Shown: positions 40,838 to 51,390 of the stretch, piece after piece | Layout: each line of letters starts with the position of its first letter | Numbering within the stretch: the first letter of the stretch is position 1 | Assembly: GCF_001592305.1 (NCBI RefSeq) | Contig: NZ_BCWR01000008.1 | Location: 124,001-188,000 of the forward strand | Direction of reading: 5' to 3' | DNA from: Hydrogenophaga taeniospiralis CCUG 15921 | GTDB lineage: Bacteria; Pseudomonadota; Gammaproteobacteria; Burkholderiales; Burkholderiaceae_C | Length of the DNA: 64,000 nt | The notes under the pieces: generated by a model | Database searches by the model: none | Told to the model about the DNA's origin: nothing | Seen by the model: the letters and a program-made list of their open reading frames with translations, nothing else | Translations under genes and position numbers: made by a program

Positions 40838-43417
40838 TTAATGGCCTTTCAAGGCCGCTGCCGTGATGCTGGCGGCGTCGACCTGGAAGTACGAGCGCAG
40901 GGCCGCGCGCGTGTCGCTGCGGCCGAAGCCATCGGTGCCGAGGGTGGCGTAGCGCCGGCCCGCTGGCATGAAGGCGCGCACGCTTTCCGGCACGGCGCGC
41001 ACGTAGTCGGTGGCGGCCACGATGGGGCCGGCGGTATTGGCCAGCAGTTGTGTCAGGTAGGCCCCGGCCCCGCTCGCCTCCTGCGCCATCCCATCGCGCG
41101 CCAGCTCGCTCCAGCTGGTGATGCTGAACACGTCCACGCCGATGCCCTGCGCGGCCAGTTGCTGCGCGGCCTGGATCACTTCGGTGAGGATGGCGCCCGA
41201 GCCCAGCAGGGTGATCCGCTGCCCGCCCTGCGGCCCGAAGCTGCTGAAGTGGTAACCACCCTTCAGCACGCCCTCGGCCGCGCCCTCGGGCAGGTCGGGG
41301 TTGGCGTAGTTCTCGTTCATGAGCGTGACGTAATAGAACACGTCGCGCTGCTCGACCAGCATCTCGCGCATGCCGGCGTCGACGATCACGGCCAGCTCGC
41401 CCGCAAACGCCGGGTCGTAGGCCTTGCAGTTGGGAATGGTGGCGGCCACCAGGTGGCTGCTGCCGTCCTGGTGCTGCAGGCCTTCACCGCCGAGCGTGGT
41501 GCGGCCCGAGGTGGCGCCCAGCAGGAAGCCGCGCGAGCGCTGGTCGGCCGCGGCCCAGATGGCGTCGCCCACGCGCTGGAAGCCGAACATCGAGTAGTAG
41601 ATGTAGAACGGCAGCATGGCCAGGCCGTGCACGCTGTAGCTGGTGGCCGCGGCCGTCCAGCTCGCCAGCGCGCCGGCTTCGCTGATGCCTTCTTCCAGAA
41701 TCTGCCCTTCCAGCGCCTCGCGGTAACTCAGCACCGAGCCGATGTCTTCCGGCGCGTAGCGCTGGCCCACGCTGCTGTAGATGCCCACCTGCTTGAACAG
41801 GTTGGCCATGCCGAAGGTGCGCGCCTCGTCGGCCACGATGGGCACAATGCGTGGCCCCAGCGCCGGGTCTTTCAGCAGCGTGCCCAGCATGCGCACAAAA
41901 GCCATGGTGGTGCTCATCTCCTTGCTGTCGGCCTTCAGCGCAAAGCTGGCGTAGGCGTCGATGGCGGGCACCGGCACCACCTCACATGCGGTCTCGCGCC
42001 GCGGCATCGCGCCGCCGAGTGCCGCGCGGTGCTCGCGCAGGTAGCGCATCTCGGCGCTGTCGTCGGCGGGTTTGAAGAAGGCCAGGCCCTTGGCCTGCTC
42101 GTCGGTCAGCGGCAGGTTGAAGCGGTTGCGGAATTCGATCAGGTCGGTCTCGTCGAACTTCTTCTGGCTGTGCGTGGTCATCTTGCCCTGGCCGGCCGCG
42201 CCCATGCCGTAGCCCTTCTTGGTCTGCGCCAATATCACCGTGGGCTGACCCTGGTGGGCGTTGGCCGAAGCGTAGGCGGCGTGGATCTTCACCAGGTCGT
42301 GGCCACCGCGCTTGAGGCGGTCGATCTGCTCGTCGGTCATGCCCTGGGCCAATGCCGCGAGTTCGGGGTTCTGGCCGAAGAAGTTGTCGCGGTTGAAGCG
42401 GCCGTCTTTGGCGGCGAAGGTCTGCATCTGGCCGTCCACCGTGTTGGCGAAGGCGCGCACCAGGGCGCCGGTGGTGTCGCGCGCGAACAGGCCGTCCCAG
42501 TCGCTGCCCCAGACGAGTTTGATCACGTTCCAGCCCGCGCCGGCAAAAAGTTTTTCCAGCTCGTCGATGATGCGGCCGTTGCCGCGCACCGGGCCGTCCA
42601 GTCGCTGCAGGTTGCAGTTGACCACCCAGACCAGGTTGTCCAGCTTCTCGCGCGCGGCCAGCGTGAGCGCGCTCATGCTCTCGGGCTCGTCCATCTCGCC
42701 GTCGCCGAACACACCCCACACCTTGCGGCCCTCGCAGTTCAGCAACTGGCGGTGCGTGAGGTAGCGCATGAAGCGCGCGTGGTAGATCGAGCTGATGGGG
42801 CCGATGCCCATGGAGCCGGTGGGGAACTGCCAGAAGTCGGGCATCAGCCACGGGTGCGGGTAGCTGGAGAGGCCGCGCGCGCCGCTGGCCGGCGCGGTGA
42901 TCTCCTGGCGGTAGTGCAGCAGGTCGGCTTCGCTGAGGCGGCCTTCGAGGAAGGCGCGGGCGTAGACGCCGGGCGCGCTGTGCGGCTGAAAGAACACCAG
43001 ATCCCCCTGGCGCCCGGCGCGGAAGAAATGGTTGAACCCGGTCTCGAACAGATCGGCCGCGCTCGCGTAGCTGGCGATGTGCCCGCCCAGTTCGCCATAC
43101 GCCTGGTTGGCCCGCACCACCATGGCCAGCGCGTTCCAGCGCATCAGCGAAGCCAGGCGCTCTTCCACCGCGAGGTCGCCAGGGAAGGCTGGCTGGTCTT
43201 CCACAGCGATGGTGTTGATGTAGGGCGTGTTCAGCTCGGGCTGCCAGCCAATGCGCTGGCTGCGCGCCAGGCGGGCCAGCTCGTCGAGGATCTGGCGCAC
43301 GCGCGCCGGGCCTTCGCTGGCCGCCAGCGACAGCAGGGCATCGCGCCACTCCTGGGTTTCGTCGGGGTTGGTGTCGGCGTTGGCGGCGAGGTGCCAGGCG
43401 GGTGTCATGTCGTTCAT
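40838..43417 (-). CDS. orphan pyruvate-dehydrogenase-type E1 (AceE/MdeB-like 2-oxoacid dehydrogenase)
   Basis: 859 residues from ATG 43417. Homodimeric E1 of the AceE family with the thiamine-diphosphate motif (GVFGDGEMDEPES to NCNLQRLDGPVRGN) and LGATSGRTTLGGEGLQHQDGSSH. No E2 or E3 gene follows; instead an Lrp-type regulator is divergent. That arrangement resembles mdeB-mdeR of Pseudomonas, where MdeB is a 2-oxobutyrate dehydrogenase E1. acdS, which makes 2-oxobutyrate, lies 3.2 kb away. Whether pyruvate or 2-oxobutyrate is the substrate cannot be told from sequence. Confidence 0.85.
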   Translation of the reverse strand: MNDMTPAWHLAANADTNPDETQEWRDALLSLAASEGPARVRQILDELARLARSQRIGWQPELNTPYINTIAVEDQPAFPGDLAVEERLASLMRWNALAMVVRANQAYGELGGHIASYASAADLFETGFNHFFRAGRQGDLVFFQPHSAPGVYARAFLEGRLSEADLLHYRQEITAPASGARGLSSYPHPWLMPDFWQFPTGSMGIGPISSIYHARFMRYLTHRQLLNCEGRKVWGVFGDGEMDEPESMSALTLAAREKLDNLVWVVNCNLQRLDGPVRGNGRIIDELEKLFAGAGWNVIKLVWGSDWDGLFARDTTGALVRAFANTVDGQMQTFAAKDGRFNRDNFFGQNPELAALAQGMTDEQIDRLKRGGHDLVKIHAAYASANAHQGQPTVILAQTKKGYGMGAAGQGKMTTHSQKKFDETDLIEFRNRFNLPLTDEQAKGLAFFKPADDSAEMRYLREHRAALGGAMPRRETACEVVPVPAIDAYASFALKADSKEMSTTMAFVRMLGTLLKDPALGPRIVPIVADEARTFGMANLFKQVGIYSSVGQRYAPEDIGSVLSYREALEGQILEEGISEAGALASWTAAATSYSVHGLAMLPFYIYYSMFGFQRVGDAIWAAADQRSRGFLLGATSGRTTLGGEGLQHQDGSSHLVAATIPNCKAYDPAFAGELAVIVDAGMREMLVEQRDVFYYVTLMNENYANPDLPEGAAEGVLKGGYHFSSFGPQGGQRITLLGSGAILTEVIQAAQQLAAQGIGVDVFSITSWSELARDGMAQEASGAGAYLTQLLANTAGPIVAATDYVRAVPESVRAFMPAGRRYATLGTDGFGRSDTRAALRSYFQVDAASITAAALKGH

Positions 43418-43519
43418 GGCGAAGGTCTCCTGATCCCGGGACTGTAGGCACAAGGCGCAGGCAGTTGGTGTCGATTTGTGAGGTGGTTCGGCCCGTTCGA
43501 CCAATAAAATGCCGCACAC

Positions 43520-44005
43520 ATGAGCAATCAAAGCACAAACAACCTTGATGCGACCGATCTGAGAATTCTGGAAGAGCTCCAGACCGACGCCAGCCTGTCC
43601 AACGTGGAGCTGGCCCGGCGCGTGCACCTCTCGCCCTCGCCCTGCCTGGCCCGGGTGCGTGCGCTGGAAGCGCGGGGGCTGATCCGGCAGTACGTGGCGC
43701 TGCTCGACGCGAAGCAGCTGGGCCTGCACCTCAACGTGTTCATCTCCATCAGCCTCAAGCAGCAGAGCCGCGAAACGCTGCAGGCCTTTGAAGAGCGCAT
43801 CACCCTGCGCGACGAGGTGATGGAGTGTTACCTGATGACCGGCGACGCCGACTACCTGCTGCGCGTGGCCGTGCCCGACATGCCAGCACTGGAGCGCTTC
43901 ATCCTGGAACAGATTTCACCCATCGCGCAGGTGGAGAAGATCCGCTCCAGTTTTGCGCTGAAGCAGGTTCGGTACAAGACGGCGTTGCCGCTGCACGCGG
44001 CATGA
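43520..44005 (+). CDS. Lrp/AsnC-family regulator divergent from the E1 gene
   Basis: 161 residues. Winged-helix start ([47 protein letters not shown]) and a RAM effector domain ([38 protein letters not shown]). The 102-bp divergent gap to the E1 gene suggests direct control of it, like MdeR. It resembles the Lrp-type regulator at 47897-48382 in domain plan but is clearly distinct in sequence. Confidence 0.88.
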   Translation: MSNQSTNNLDATDLRILEELQTDASLSNVELARRVHLSPSPCLARVRALEARGLIRQYVALLDAKQLGLHLNVFISISLKQQSRETLQAFEERITLRDEVMECYLMTGDADYLLRVAVPDMPALERFILEQISPIAQVEKIRSSFALKQVRYKTALPLHAA

Positions 44006-44263
44006 GTGAGCTGCCCTCACCAGCCGTACCAGCCTGAAGTTAGCGAAGTCCGTCAACCACCAACGGGCTGCATCATGGCGCTGCGTCGGACTCACGCTGC
44101 CGGTCAATACCTGTGTGTTCCAAGCTGTACAAGCGCGCCAGCGTTGTTTCACCACCACCCCTAGCCTCGGCAAGTGGGCCAGCGTATTCAGGATGCCAAG
44201 ATGATCACACCACTGCTGGACCGGATGACTCATCACTGTCGTCGGATATGCTAAATTGATGGC
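44006..44263. other. intergenic stretch, left edge of the retron island
   Basis: About 258 bp with no supported gene between the Lrp-type regulator and the retron RNA. Base composition falls from the high-GC host pattern towards the AT-rich retron. It must contain the retron promoter near its right end. I found no duplicated target site or integrase remnant. Confidence 0.5.
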
Positions 44264-44394
44264 GGACTCGCAGACAGATTTTTTGCCATGCTTCATGGCA
44301 TGTGAAACAAACGTCCGCAGGAAATGCTCCTCGGTGTTCCTCGCCATTCGGCTACTCGCGATCATTGCGTTCGCGTAGGAGTGTTTGCGAGTCC
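44264..44394 (+). ncRNA. retron msr-msd RNA
   Basis: Ends pair as retron a1/a2 repeats: GGACTCGCAGAC (44264-44275) with GTTTGCGAGTCC (44383-44394), 12 pairs including one G-U. Just inside a1 comes AGATTTTTTG, resembling CAGATTTGTTG of Ec67, so the branching guanosine is probably 44277. An msr hairpin TGCCATG-CTT-CATGGCA follows (44284-44300), then a smaller AGGA/TCCT hairpin (44319-44331). The msd part has a stem around CTACTCGCGA and TCGCGTAG. The 3' part AGGAGTG before a2 is also as in Ec67. It ends 9 nt before the RT start codon. Confidence 0.82.
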
Positions 44395-44403
44395 AACTAA
44401 CAC

Positions 44404-46158
44404 ATGAAGCTTGAAGAACTAAAGGCAGCAACGAATCTGCGCGATGTAGCGAGACTTTTGCAAGTCAAGCCCGGCATGCTGTCGTACGTTTTGTATACGA
44501 AGCCTAAGTCCGAGCTATACACCAAGTTCGAAATACCGAAGCGCACCGGCGGTGTTCGGGAAGTATCAGCGCCATTTAGTCACCTGAAATTAATTCAACA
44601 GCGACTGGCTGCAATACTGCTCGAATGCACAAAAGAATTGCGTGAAAAACACGCAAGCAAATCAAAAAACAAGAACTTTGAGTTCCGTGGAGTTTCCCAC
44701 GGATTCATGCCAGGTCATAGTATTATGACCAATGGGCAGGCTCACACAACAAGGCGCTTCGTATTTAATGTCGATTTATCTGACTTCTTTGGAAGCATAA
44801 ATTTCGGCAGGGTAAGAGGTTTTTTCATTAAAGACAATAATTTCGCACTTGATGAAAAAACGGCGACAATTCTCGCTCAGATTGCTTGCTTTGATAACAA
44901 ACTCCCTCAAGGAAGTCCGTGTTCTCCGGTAATATCTAACTTACTAGGGCACATTCTTGATGTCGCGCTCGTGGAATTGGCGCGAAAGAACAAGTGCACA
45001 TACACCAGGTATGCAGACGATCTTACCTTTAGTACCAACAAGCGCATTTTCCCGTCTGAGATCGCATTGGCGACCGAGGATGATGGAAACTCTTGGCTTC
45101 CAGGGAATGAGTTAATAAGAGTAGTCCGGCGCAATGGCTTTGATTTCAACGAGAGAAAAACTCGTATGCAATACAAGGATTCGCGTCAAGAGGTTACGGG
45201 TTTGTCTGTGAATAGGAAAGTGAATGTTCCGGCAAGCTACCGATACACGGTCCGAGCTATGGCTAGTAGCTTGTTCAGAACCGGGAAATTCGAACACATT
45301 ATTAAGTACAAGAGTGCTAGTGGTGACGAGATCGTCTCGAAATGTGATGGCAAGATCAATCAGCTTCTCGGTATGCTCAGTTTCATACATCAAGTAGATG
45401 TATACAACGAAGCACTCGCGGTTAAAAACAATCATCCTATAATTGAAACCCCGGGCAGGCTTGAGTTGTACCGAAGAGTTATCTATTTTGATGCGTTTTA
45501 TGCACCAGAGCGGCCGATAATTGTGTGCGAAGGCAAAACAGATAACACGTACATAAAGAATGCTATACACCGCCTCTCTCAAAACTACCCACTGCTTGGT
45601 GGATTGGATTCGGAGGGAAAGCCGCAATTGAAAATTCGTTTATTTAAATATGCTGACAGACGCACGGCATCTATTACAAAACTAGGTGGGGGTGTAGGAG
45701 GGTTATGTCATTTGATAAAATATTACAAGGCAGACATAGCGAGTAAATTCAGCGCCCCTCGACCCAAACATCCTGTAATAATGCTAGTCGACAATGATTC
45801 GGGTGCTGATGCGATATATGGTGCGATAGCGGGCATTCTAAACGTACAAAAACCCAAAGGTAAAAGGCCATTCATTCGCGTCTATGAAAACCTTTATGTG
45901 GTGCCAACCCCATTTGGATCAAATGGTGAGAAAACAAGCATTGAAGATTTTTTCGATAAAGCTACGCTGGCAGTGCAATTAAATGGGAAAAGTTTTGAGA
46001 GAAAAAATGATGCTGACAATGAGCATCATTATGGGAAGGCCGCCTTTGCCCGCGACGTAATTGCGAAGAATGCTGCCGCCATTGATTTCAATGGCTTCAA
46101 GCCTATTCTGGATAGAATTGAGGCTGCAATAAAAGACTACGCCACACAAACTCAATAG
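44404..46158 (+). CDS. retron reverse transcriptase fused to a TOPRIM effector domain (Ec67-like)
   Basis: 584 residues. RT part: IPKRTGGVREVSAP, FNVDLSDFFGSIN (Asp124), QGSPCSPVISNLLGH (169-183), catalytic YADD at 203-206, and the retron VTG motif at 264-266. From about residue 360 a second domain begins with PIIVCEGKTD (Glu376) and later VIMLVDNDSG (Asp463, Asp465), the Glu and DxD of a TOPRIM nuclease. Length and fusion match retron Ec67 (586 residues), a type I-C class anti-phage retron in current schemes. The toxin is thus within the RT. The gene is AT-rich (21 of 60 bases G+C at 44821-44880) against a GC-rich host, indicating transfer. Confidence 0.93.
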   Translation: MKLEELKAATNLRDVARLLQVKPGMLSYVLYTKPKSELYTKFEIPKRTGGVREVSAPFSHLKLIQQRLAAILLECTKELREKHASKSKNKNFEFRGVSHGFMPGHSIMTNGQAHTTRRFVFNVDLSDFFGSINFGRVRGFFIKDNNFALDEKTATILAQIACFDNKLPQGSPCSPVISNLLGHILDVALVELARKNKCTYTRYADDLTFSTNKRIFPSEIALATEDDGNSWLPGNELIRVVRRNGFDFNERKTRMQYKDSRQEVTGLSVNRKVNVPASYRYTVRAMASSLFRTGKFEHIIKYKSASGDEIVSKCDGKINQLLGMLSFIHQVDVYNEALAVKNNHPIIETPGRLELYRRVIYFDAFYAPERPIIVCEGKTDNTYIKNAIHRLSQNYPLLGGLDSEGKPQLKIRLFKYADRRTASITKLGGGVGGLCHLIKYYKADIASKFSAPRPKHPVIMLVDNDSGADAIYGAIAGILNVQKPKGKRPFIRVYENLYVVPTPFGSNGEKTSIEDFFDKATLAVQLNGKSFERKNDADNEHHYGKAAFARDVIAKNAAAIDFNGFKPILDRIEAAIKDYATQTQ

Positions 46159-46642
46159 TATATTGGCTGAAATGTGGGCCTTTTTACAAAGTTGGTCGAT
46201 AAGTTGGCGGTGCACTTGAAGCCCATTTGCATATCCGGTAGGGCATGGCTGGGGCTTTGATGTGGATTAGTCAATGTCTTGTTTAGGTGTCGAGCACCGG
46301 TTAGCAATTGGGGGCAGCGGACGTTCAAGACGAAGTTCCGTACTGGCATGTTCCGATGTCGGCCATGTCACTCAACCGGCCATCGTTCTTGCGAGCATCG
46401 CTGTCCCTCGGACAACCAGTGCTGGCCACGGCCCCGTCAGGTCACGTTGCGCTCACTGCCGAATCGCCTGTCATGCACAGGCATCGCTGAGCGCTCTGGG
46501 CTTGAAAAGCAGGGTTCAAGGTCGTTGACGCGAGGGGGTGTACGGGTTGGCGTGGCCCCTCACCCCAGCCCTCCCCTCAGAGGGGCGAGGGAGTGAAGGC
46601 ACGGCCCACGCCTTGAGGTCATGTTGTGCGCGGTCGGGGCAT
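46159..46642. other. intergenic stretch, right edge of the retron island
   Basis: About 484 bp without a supportable gene. Composition returns to GC-rich between about 46220 and 46300. Short open frames cross it but have no family features. Its right part has a C/G-rich palindromic element (46556-46597) that could end the acdS transcript. No integrase, tRNA end or insertion sequence is recognised. Confidence 0.5.
46569..46592 (-). terminator. possible acdS terminator or intergenic repeat
   Basis: CCCTCCCCTC-A-GAGGGGCGAGGG forms an imperfect stem about 50 nt downstream of the acdS stop codon. Surrounding sequence (CCCTCACCCCAGCC) resembles a widespread proteobacterial intergenic repeat. There is no T-run, so terminator activity is uncertain. 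Confidence 0.35.
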
Positions 46643-47683
46643 TCAGCCATTCCTGAACAGAAAGCTGTACGCATTGAGCGCCGGCACACCGCCCAGGTGG
46701 GCGTAGAGCACGCGCGAGCCTTCGGGGAATTCGCCTCGGCGCACCATGTCGATCATGCCGTGCATGGATTTGCCTTCGTACACCGGGTCGGTGAGCATGC
46801 CTTCCTGCCGGGCGCAGAGGCGGATGGCTTCGAGCGTGCCTTCGTTGGGCAGGCCGTATTCGGGGCCGCCGTAGCGCGTGTCCAGCACCACGTCGTCGGC
46901 GGTGAGGTCCTGGCCCAGCTCCACCAGCAGGGCGGTGTTCTGAGCGATGCGCAGGATCTGCGCGTGGGTCTGCTCGGGCTTGGCCGAGGCGTCGATGCCG
47001 ATCACGCGGCGGGCGCGGCCGTCCGCCGCGAAGCCCACCACCATGCCGGCCTGTGTGCTGCCCGTCACCGAGCAGACCACGATGTAGTCGAACCGGAAAC
47101 CCAGCTCGGCTTCCTGCTGGCGCACCTCTTCGGCAAAGCCCACGAAGCCCAGGCCGCCATACGGGTGCTCGGAGCAGCCGGCGGGAATGGGGAAGGGTTT
47201 GCCGCCCGCCGTGCGCACGTCGTCCATCGCCTGCTGCCAGCTGGGGCGGATGCCGATGTCGAACCCGGCCGCGTCCAGCCGCACGTCGGCACCCAGGATG
47301 CGGCTCATCTCGATGTTGCCCACGCGGTCGTACACGGCGTCGGAGTAGTTGACCCAGTTCTCCTGCACCAGCACGCACTTCATGCCGAGGTGCGCGGCCA
47401 CGGCGGCCACCTGGCGGGTCTGGTTGGACTGGATGCCGCCGATGGACACCAGCGTGTCGTAACCCCCGGCGATGGCTTCGGGGATCAGGTATTCGAGCTT
47501 GCGCGTCTTGTTGCCGCCGAAGGCCAGGCCGCTGTTGCAGTCCTCGCGCTTGGCATACAGGTGCACCTTGCCGCCCAGGTGGGCGCTCAGGCGTTTGAGC
47601 GGCTGGATGGGGCTGGGGCCGAAGGTGAGTGGGTGGCGGGGAAATTTCTGCAGGTTCAGGGGGTGAGCGCTTGGGGTGGTCAT
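46643..47683 (-). CDS. acdS: 1-aminocyclopropane-1-carboxylate (ACC) deaminase
   Basis: 346 residues from ATG 47683. PLP enzyme; Lys59 in [13 protein letters not shown] is the cofactor lysine (Lys51 in the Pseudomonas numbering). The two residues that separate true ACC deaminase from D-cysteine desulfhydrase, Glu295 and Leu322, are both present as Glu303 (VYEGKSMHG) and Leu330 ([12 protein letters not shown]). It converts ACC, the plant ethylene precursor, to 2-oxobutyrate and ammonia, and suggests plant association. An Lrp-type regulator is divergent, as in the known acdR-acdS pair. Confidence 0.94.
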   Translation of the reverse strand: MTTPSAHPLNLQKFPRHPLTFGPSPIQPLKRLSAHLGGKVHLYAKREDCNSGLAFGGNKTRKLEYLIPEAIAGGYDTLVSIGGIQSNQTRQVAAVAAHLGMKCVLVQENWVNYSDAVYDRVGNIEMSRILGADVRLDAAGFDIGIRPSWQQAMDDVRTAGGKPFPIPAGCSEHPYGGLGFVGFAEEVRQQEAELGFRFDYIVVCSVTGSTQAGMVVGFAADGRARRVIGIDASAKPEQTHAQILRIAQNTALLVELGQDLTADDVVLDTRYGGPEYGLPNEGTLEAIRLCARQEGMLTDPVYEGKSMHGMIDMVRRGEFPEGSRVLYAHLGGVPALNAYSFLFRNG

Positions 47684-47752
47684 GGCATGGAGGGGTGGTT
47701 GCAACCCAGGTGCGTACAGCGTCATGGCGGCAAAACACGTGGGCATGGGGTG

Positions 47753-47779
47753 GAACTTCGGTGTCGTGAAACGAAGTTC
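47753..47779. promoter_or_regulatory. inverted repeat in the acdS-acdR divergent region
   Basis: GAACTTCG (47753-47760) and CGAAGTTC (47772-47779) are a perfect 8-bp inverted repeat with an 11-nt spacer, 70 bp upstream of acdS. Divergent regulators of the Lrp class bind such partly symmetric sites, so this is a candidate AcdR operator; an attenuator hairpin is the alternative. Confidence 0.45.
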
Positions 47780-47896
47780 ATCGTAGGGCGGCGGCGCTGC
47801 TATGAATTGCGAACTGAGCTTCAGGAATTTGTCTTCCATGCTCATTCCTTGGTGTTTGTCGAATAGATGGTGTGAAATTGCCATCTGACGCAACAA

Positions 47897-48382
47897 ATGA
47901 AAGTAACGGCTATGGAAACGCCCCTCGACCGTATCGACCGCAAACTGCTCGAACTGCTGCAGCAGGACGCCTCCCTGCCCAACTTGGAGCTGGCCGAGCG
48001 CACCCACCTCAGCCCGCCGGCCTGTTCGCGGCGGGTGGCGCGGCTGAGGGCGTCGGGCGTGATCCGCAAGACGGTGGCGCTGGCCGACCCGCGCGCGCTG
48101 GGTTACACGGGGCTGGTGATCATCGGTGTGGTGCTGGACCGGTCCACGCCCGATTCATTCGCCGCGTTCGAGAAAGCGGCGGCCAAGCTCACCGGCTGCC
48201 TGGAGGTGCAACTGGTCACGGGCGAGTTCGACTACTTCGTCAAGCTGCGCATCCAGGGCATCGACTCGTTCAACGAGATGCACAGCGCGCAGCTGATCGG
48301 CCTGCCCGGTGTGCGCCAGGTGCGCACCTTCGTCTGCCTGAAGGAGGTTTTCGAGACGACGGTGCTGCCGGTCATGGGGTGA
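47897..48382 (+). CDS. acdR: Lrp/AsnC-family regulator of acdS (AcdR-like)
   Basis: 161 residues from ATG 47897; ATG 47912 ([19 protein letters not shown]) is equally possible and fits homologues better. Helix-turn-helix in [27 protein letters not shown] and a RAM domain ([19 protein letters not shown]). It is divergent from acdS across 213 bp, the arrangement of the AcdR regulator needed for acdS expression. Symbol given by position and family. Confidence 0.82.
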   Translation: MKVTAMETPLDRIDRKLLELLQQDASLPNLELAERTHLSPPACSRRVARLRASGVIRKTVALADPRALGYTGLVIIGVVLDRSTPDSFAAFEKAAAKLTGCLEVQLVTGEFDYFVKLRIQGIDSFNEMHSAQLIGLPGVRQVRTFVCLKEVFETTVLPVMG

Positions 48383-48429
48383 ACCACGATGGCGCGACAA
48401 CGCTCAGAAAATTATCATTCATAAACATA

Positions 48430-48452
48430 TTTGATGTGCCCTTCATCAAATG
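48430..48452. promoter_or_regulatory. palindrome upstream of the sigma-54 activator gene
   Basis: TTTGATG (48430-48436), seven bases, CATCAAA (48444-48450). The extended halves TTTGATGTGC and TTCATCAAATG are identical to those at 40796-40805 and 40810-40820, with two bases instead of four between them. It lies 22 bp before the activator start codon, so binding there would repress or autoregulate the gene. Confidence 0.7.
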
Positions 48453-48473
48453 ATCACTTCCTGAGCGCGCCCC

Positions 48474-50297
<1,824 letters not shown>

Positions 50298-50319
50298 CGC
50301 CGCTCAGGCGCTCAGGCGA

Positions 50320-51225
50320 TCAGGCCCCGGCCAGGGCCGCCTTGTTGGCCTCCAGCCAGGCCGCGAAAGGCTGGGGGTCGGTGCCGGTGAGCGCCTTGAA
50401 GTCGCCACTCAGCTCGGCCACCCGGCCGGCGGCGGTGTTGGTGTCGAACGAGGCGAACACGCGGGCCAGGGGCTCGGGCAGACCCGCGCCGACCATGCCC
50501 TGCACCAGGCCTTCCAGCGGCACCGGCACCACCTGGAGCGGCTTGCCCAGCGCAGCGCTGACCAGGGACGCGATCTCGGCGGTGGTGAAGGCCTGCGCGC
50601 CGCTCAGGGTGAGGGTGCGCTTGCCGCCGGCATCGCTGGCCAGGGCGGTCGCCGCCGCGCGGGCCAGATCGTCGCGCGCGATGTAGGCGACGCGGCCGTC
50701 CTCAGCGGCGCTGTACCACTGGCCCGACGCGAGCGCCGAGGGCAGGGACATGAAGAGGTTTTCAAAGTACCAGTGGTTGCGCAGCACCGTCCAGCCCGGC
50801 AGGGTGCTGGCGGCCAGGGCCTTTTCCGTGCCCGCGTGGTCGGGGGCGATCAGCAGCGGCGAGCCTTCGGGCAGGGGCATGGAGGTGTAGACCAGGTGCT
50901 GCACACCGGCGGCCTGCGCGGCGGCCACGGCGTTCTGGTGTTGCTCCAGGCGGCGGCCCGGGCGGTCCAGCGCATCCGTGCTGATGAGCAGCAGGCGCTT
51001 CGCACCTTCAAAGGCGCTGCGCAGCGAGGCCGCGTCGTCGAAGTCGGCGCTGCGCACCGTGACGCCCAGGGCCGCCCAGGCGGCCAGGCTCTCGGGCTTG
51101 CGGCTGGTGGCGATGATCTGCGCGGCCGGCACCTTCAGGGTGTGGACCAGGTGCTGCAGCACGCGCTGGCCGAATTGGCCGGAAGCGCCGGTCACGAGCA
51201 GGGGATACGACGAGGTCAAGGGCAT
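50320..51225 (-). CDS. NmrA/YtfG-like NAD(P)H quinone reductase
   Basis: 301 residues from ATG 51225. Atypical SDR with the nucleotide motif LLVTGASGQFGQRVLQHL and the family segments IATSRKPESL, RSADFDDAASLRSAFEGAKRLLLIST and RNHWYFENLF, close to E. coli YtfG (QorB). Expected to reduce quinones or related electrophiles. A divergent HxlR-type regulator with palindromic operator fits the QorR/HxlR pattern of redox-responsive control. Confidence 0.85.
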   Translation of the reverse strand: MPLTSSYPLLVTGASGQFGQRVLQHLVHTLKVPAAQIIATSRKPESLAAWAALGVTVRSADFDDAASLRSAFEGAKRLLLISTDALDRPGRRLEQHQNAVAAAQAAGVQHLVYTSMPLPEGSPLLIAPDHAGTEKALAASTLPGWTVLRNHWYFENLFMSLPSALASGQWYSAAEDGRVAYIARDDLARAAATALASDAGGKRTLTLSGAQAFTTAEIASLVSAALGKPLQVVPVPLEGLVQGMVGAGLPEPLARVFASFDTNTAAGRVAELSGDFKALTGTDPQPFAAWLEANKAALAGA

Positions 51226-51352
51226 GAGAGAACTCCGGAAAAAAATGACAAACCACCTGAAAGTGGTGAAAATCGGGCTTCTGGTACCAAATCGGTAGTC
51301 AGTTCCGAAATGGTAGTTATGTCCGGTGTGGGCCTCAAGTAGGGAGCCCGCC

Positions 51353-51376
51353 GTAACCTGGTTACTGGCCAGTAAC
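51353..51376. promoter_or_regulatory. palindromic operator next to the HxlR gene
   Basis: GTTACTGGCCAGTAAC at 51361-51376 is a perfect 16-bp palindrome, and GTAAC-CTG-GTTAC at 51353-51365 overlaps it, giving three evenly arranged GTAAC half-sites. It lies 14 bp before the HxlR start codon. Most likely the autoregulatory operator of the HxlR protein, also reaching the divergent reductase promoter. Confidence 0.65.
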
Positions 51377-51390
51377 GAAAGGCTTTCAAG

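Noticed and set aside
40793-43447. An 884-codon plus-strand frame opposite the E1 gene.
   Set aside because: Shadow of a strongly conserved gene; no domain, no ribosome site.
43916-44431. A 171-codon minus-strand frame covering the region left of the retron, considered as a transposase or accessory gene.
   Set aside because: It runs through the retron RNA and the end of the Lrp gene in antisense and shows no family feature.
46279-46596. A 105-codon frame right of the retron, considered as a second retron gene.
   Set aside because: It lies in GC-rich sequence, has no motif, runs through a palindromic intergenic element and the TOPRIM domain already supplies the effector.
44006-46642. The retron island as an integrative element with attachment sites.
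   Set aside because: No integrase, tRNA gene or direct repeat was found at the edges by eye.
46643-47683. Annotation as D-cysteine desulfhydrase.
   Set aside because: The two diagnostic residues (Glu303 and Leu330 here) are those of ACC deaminase.
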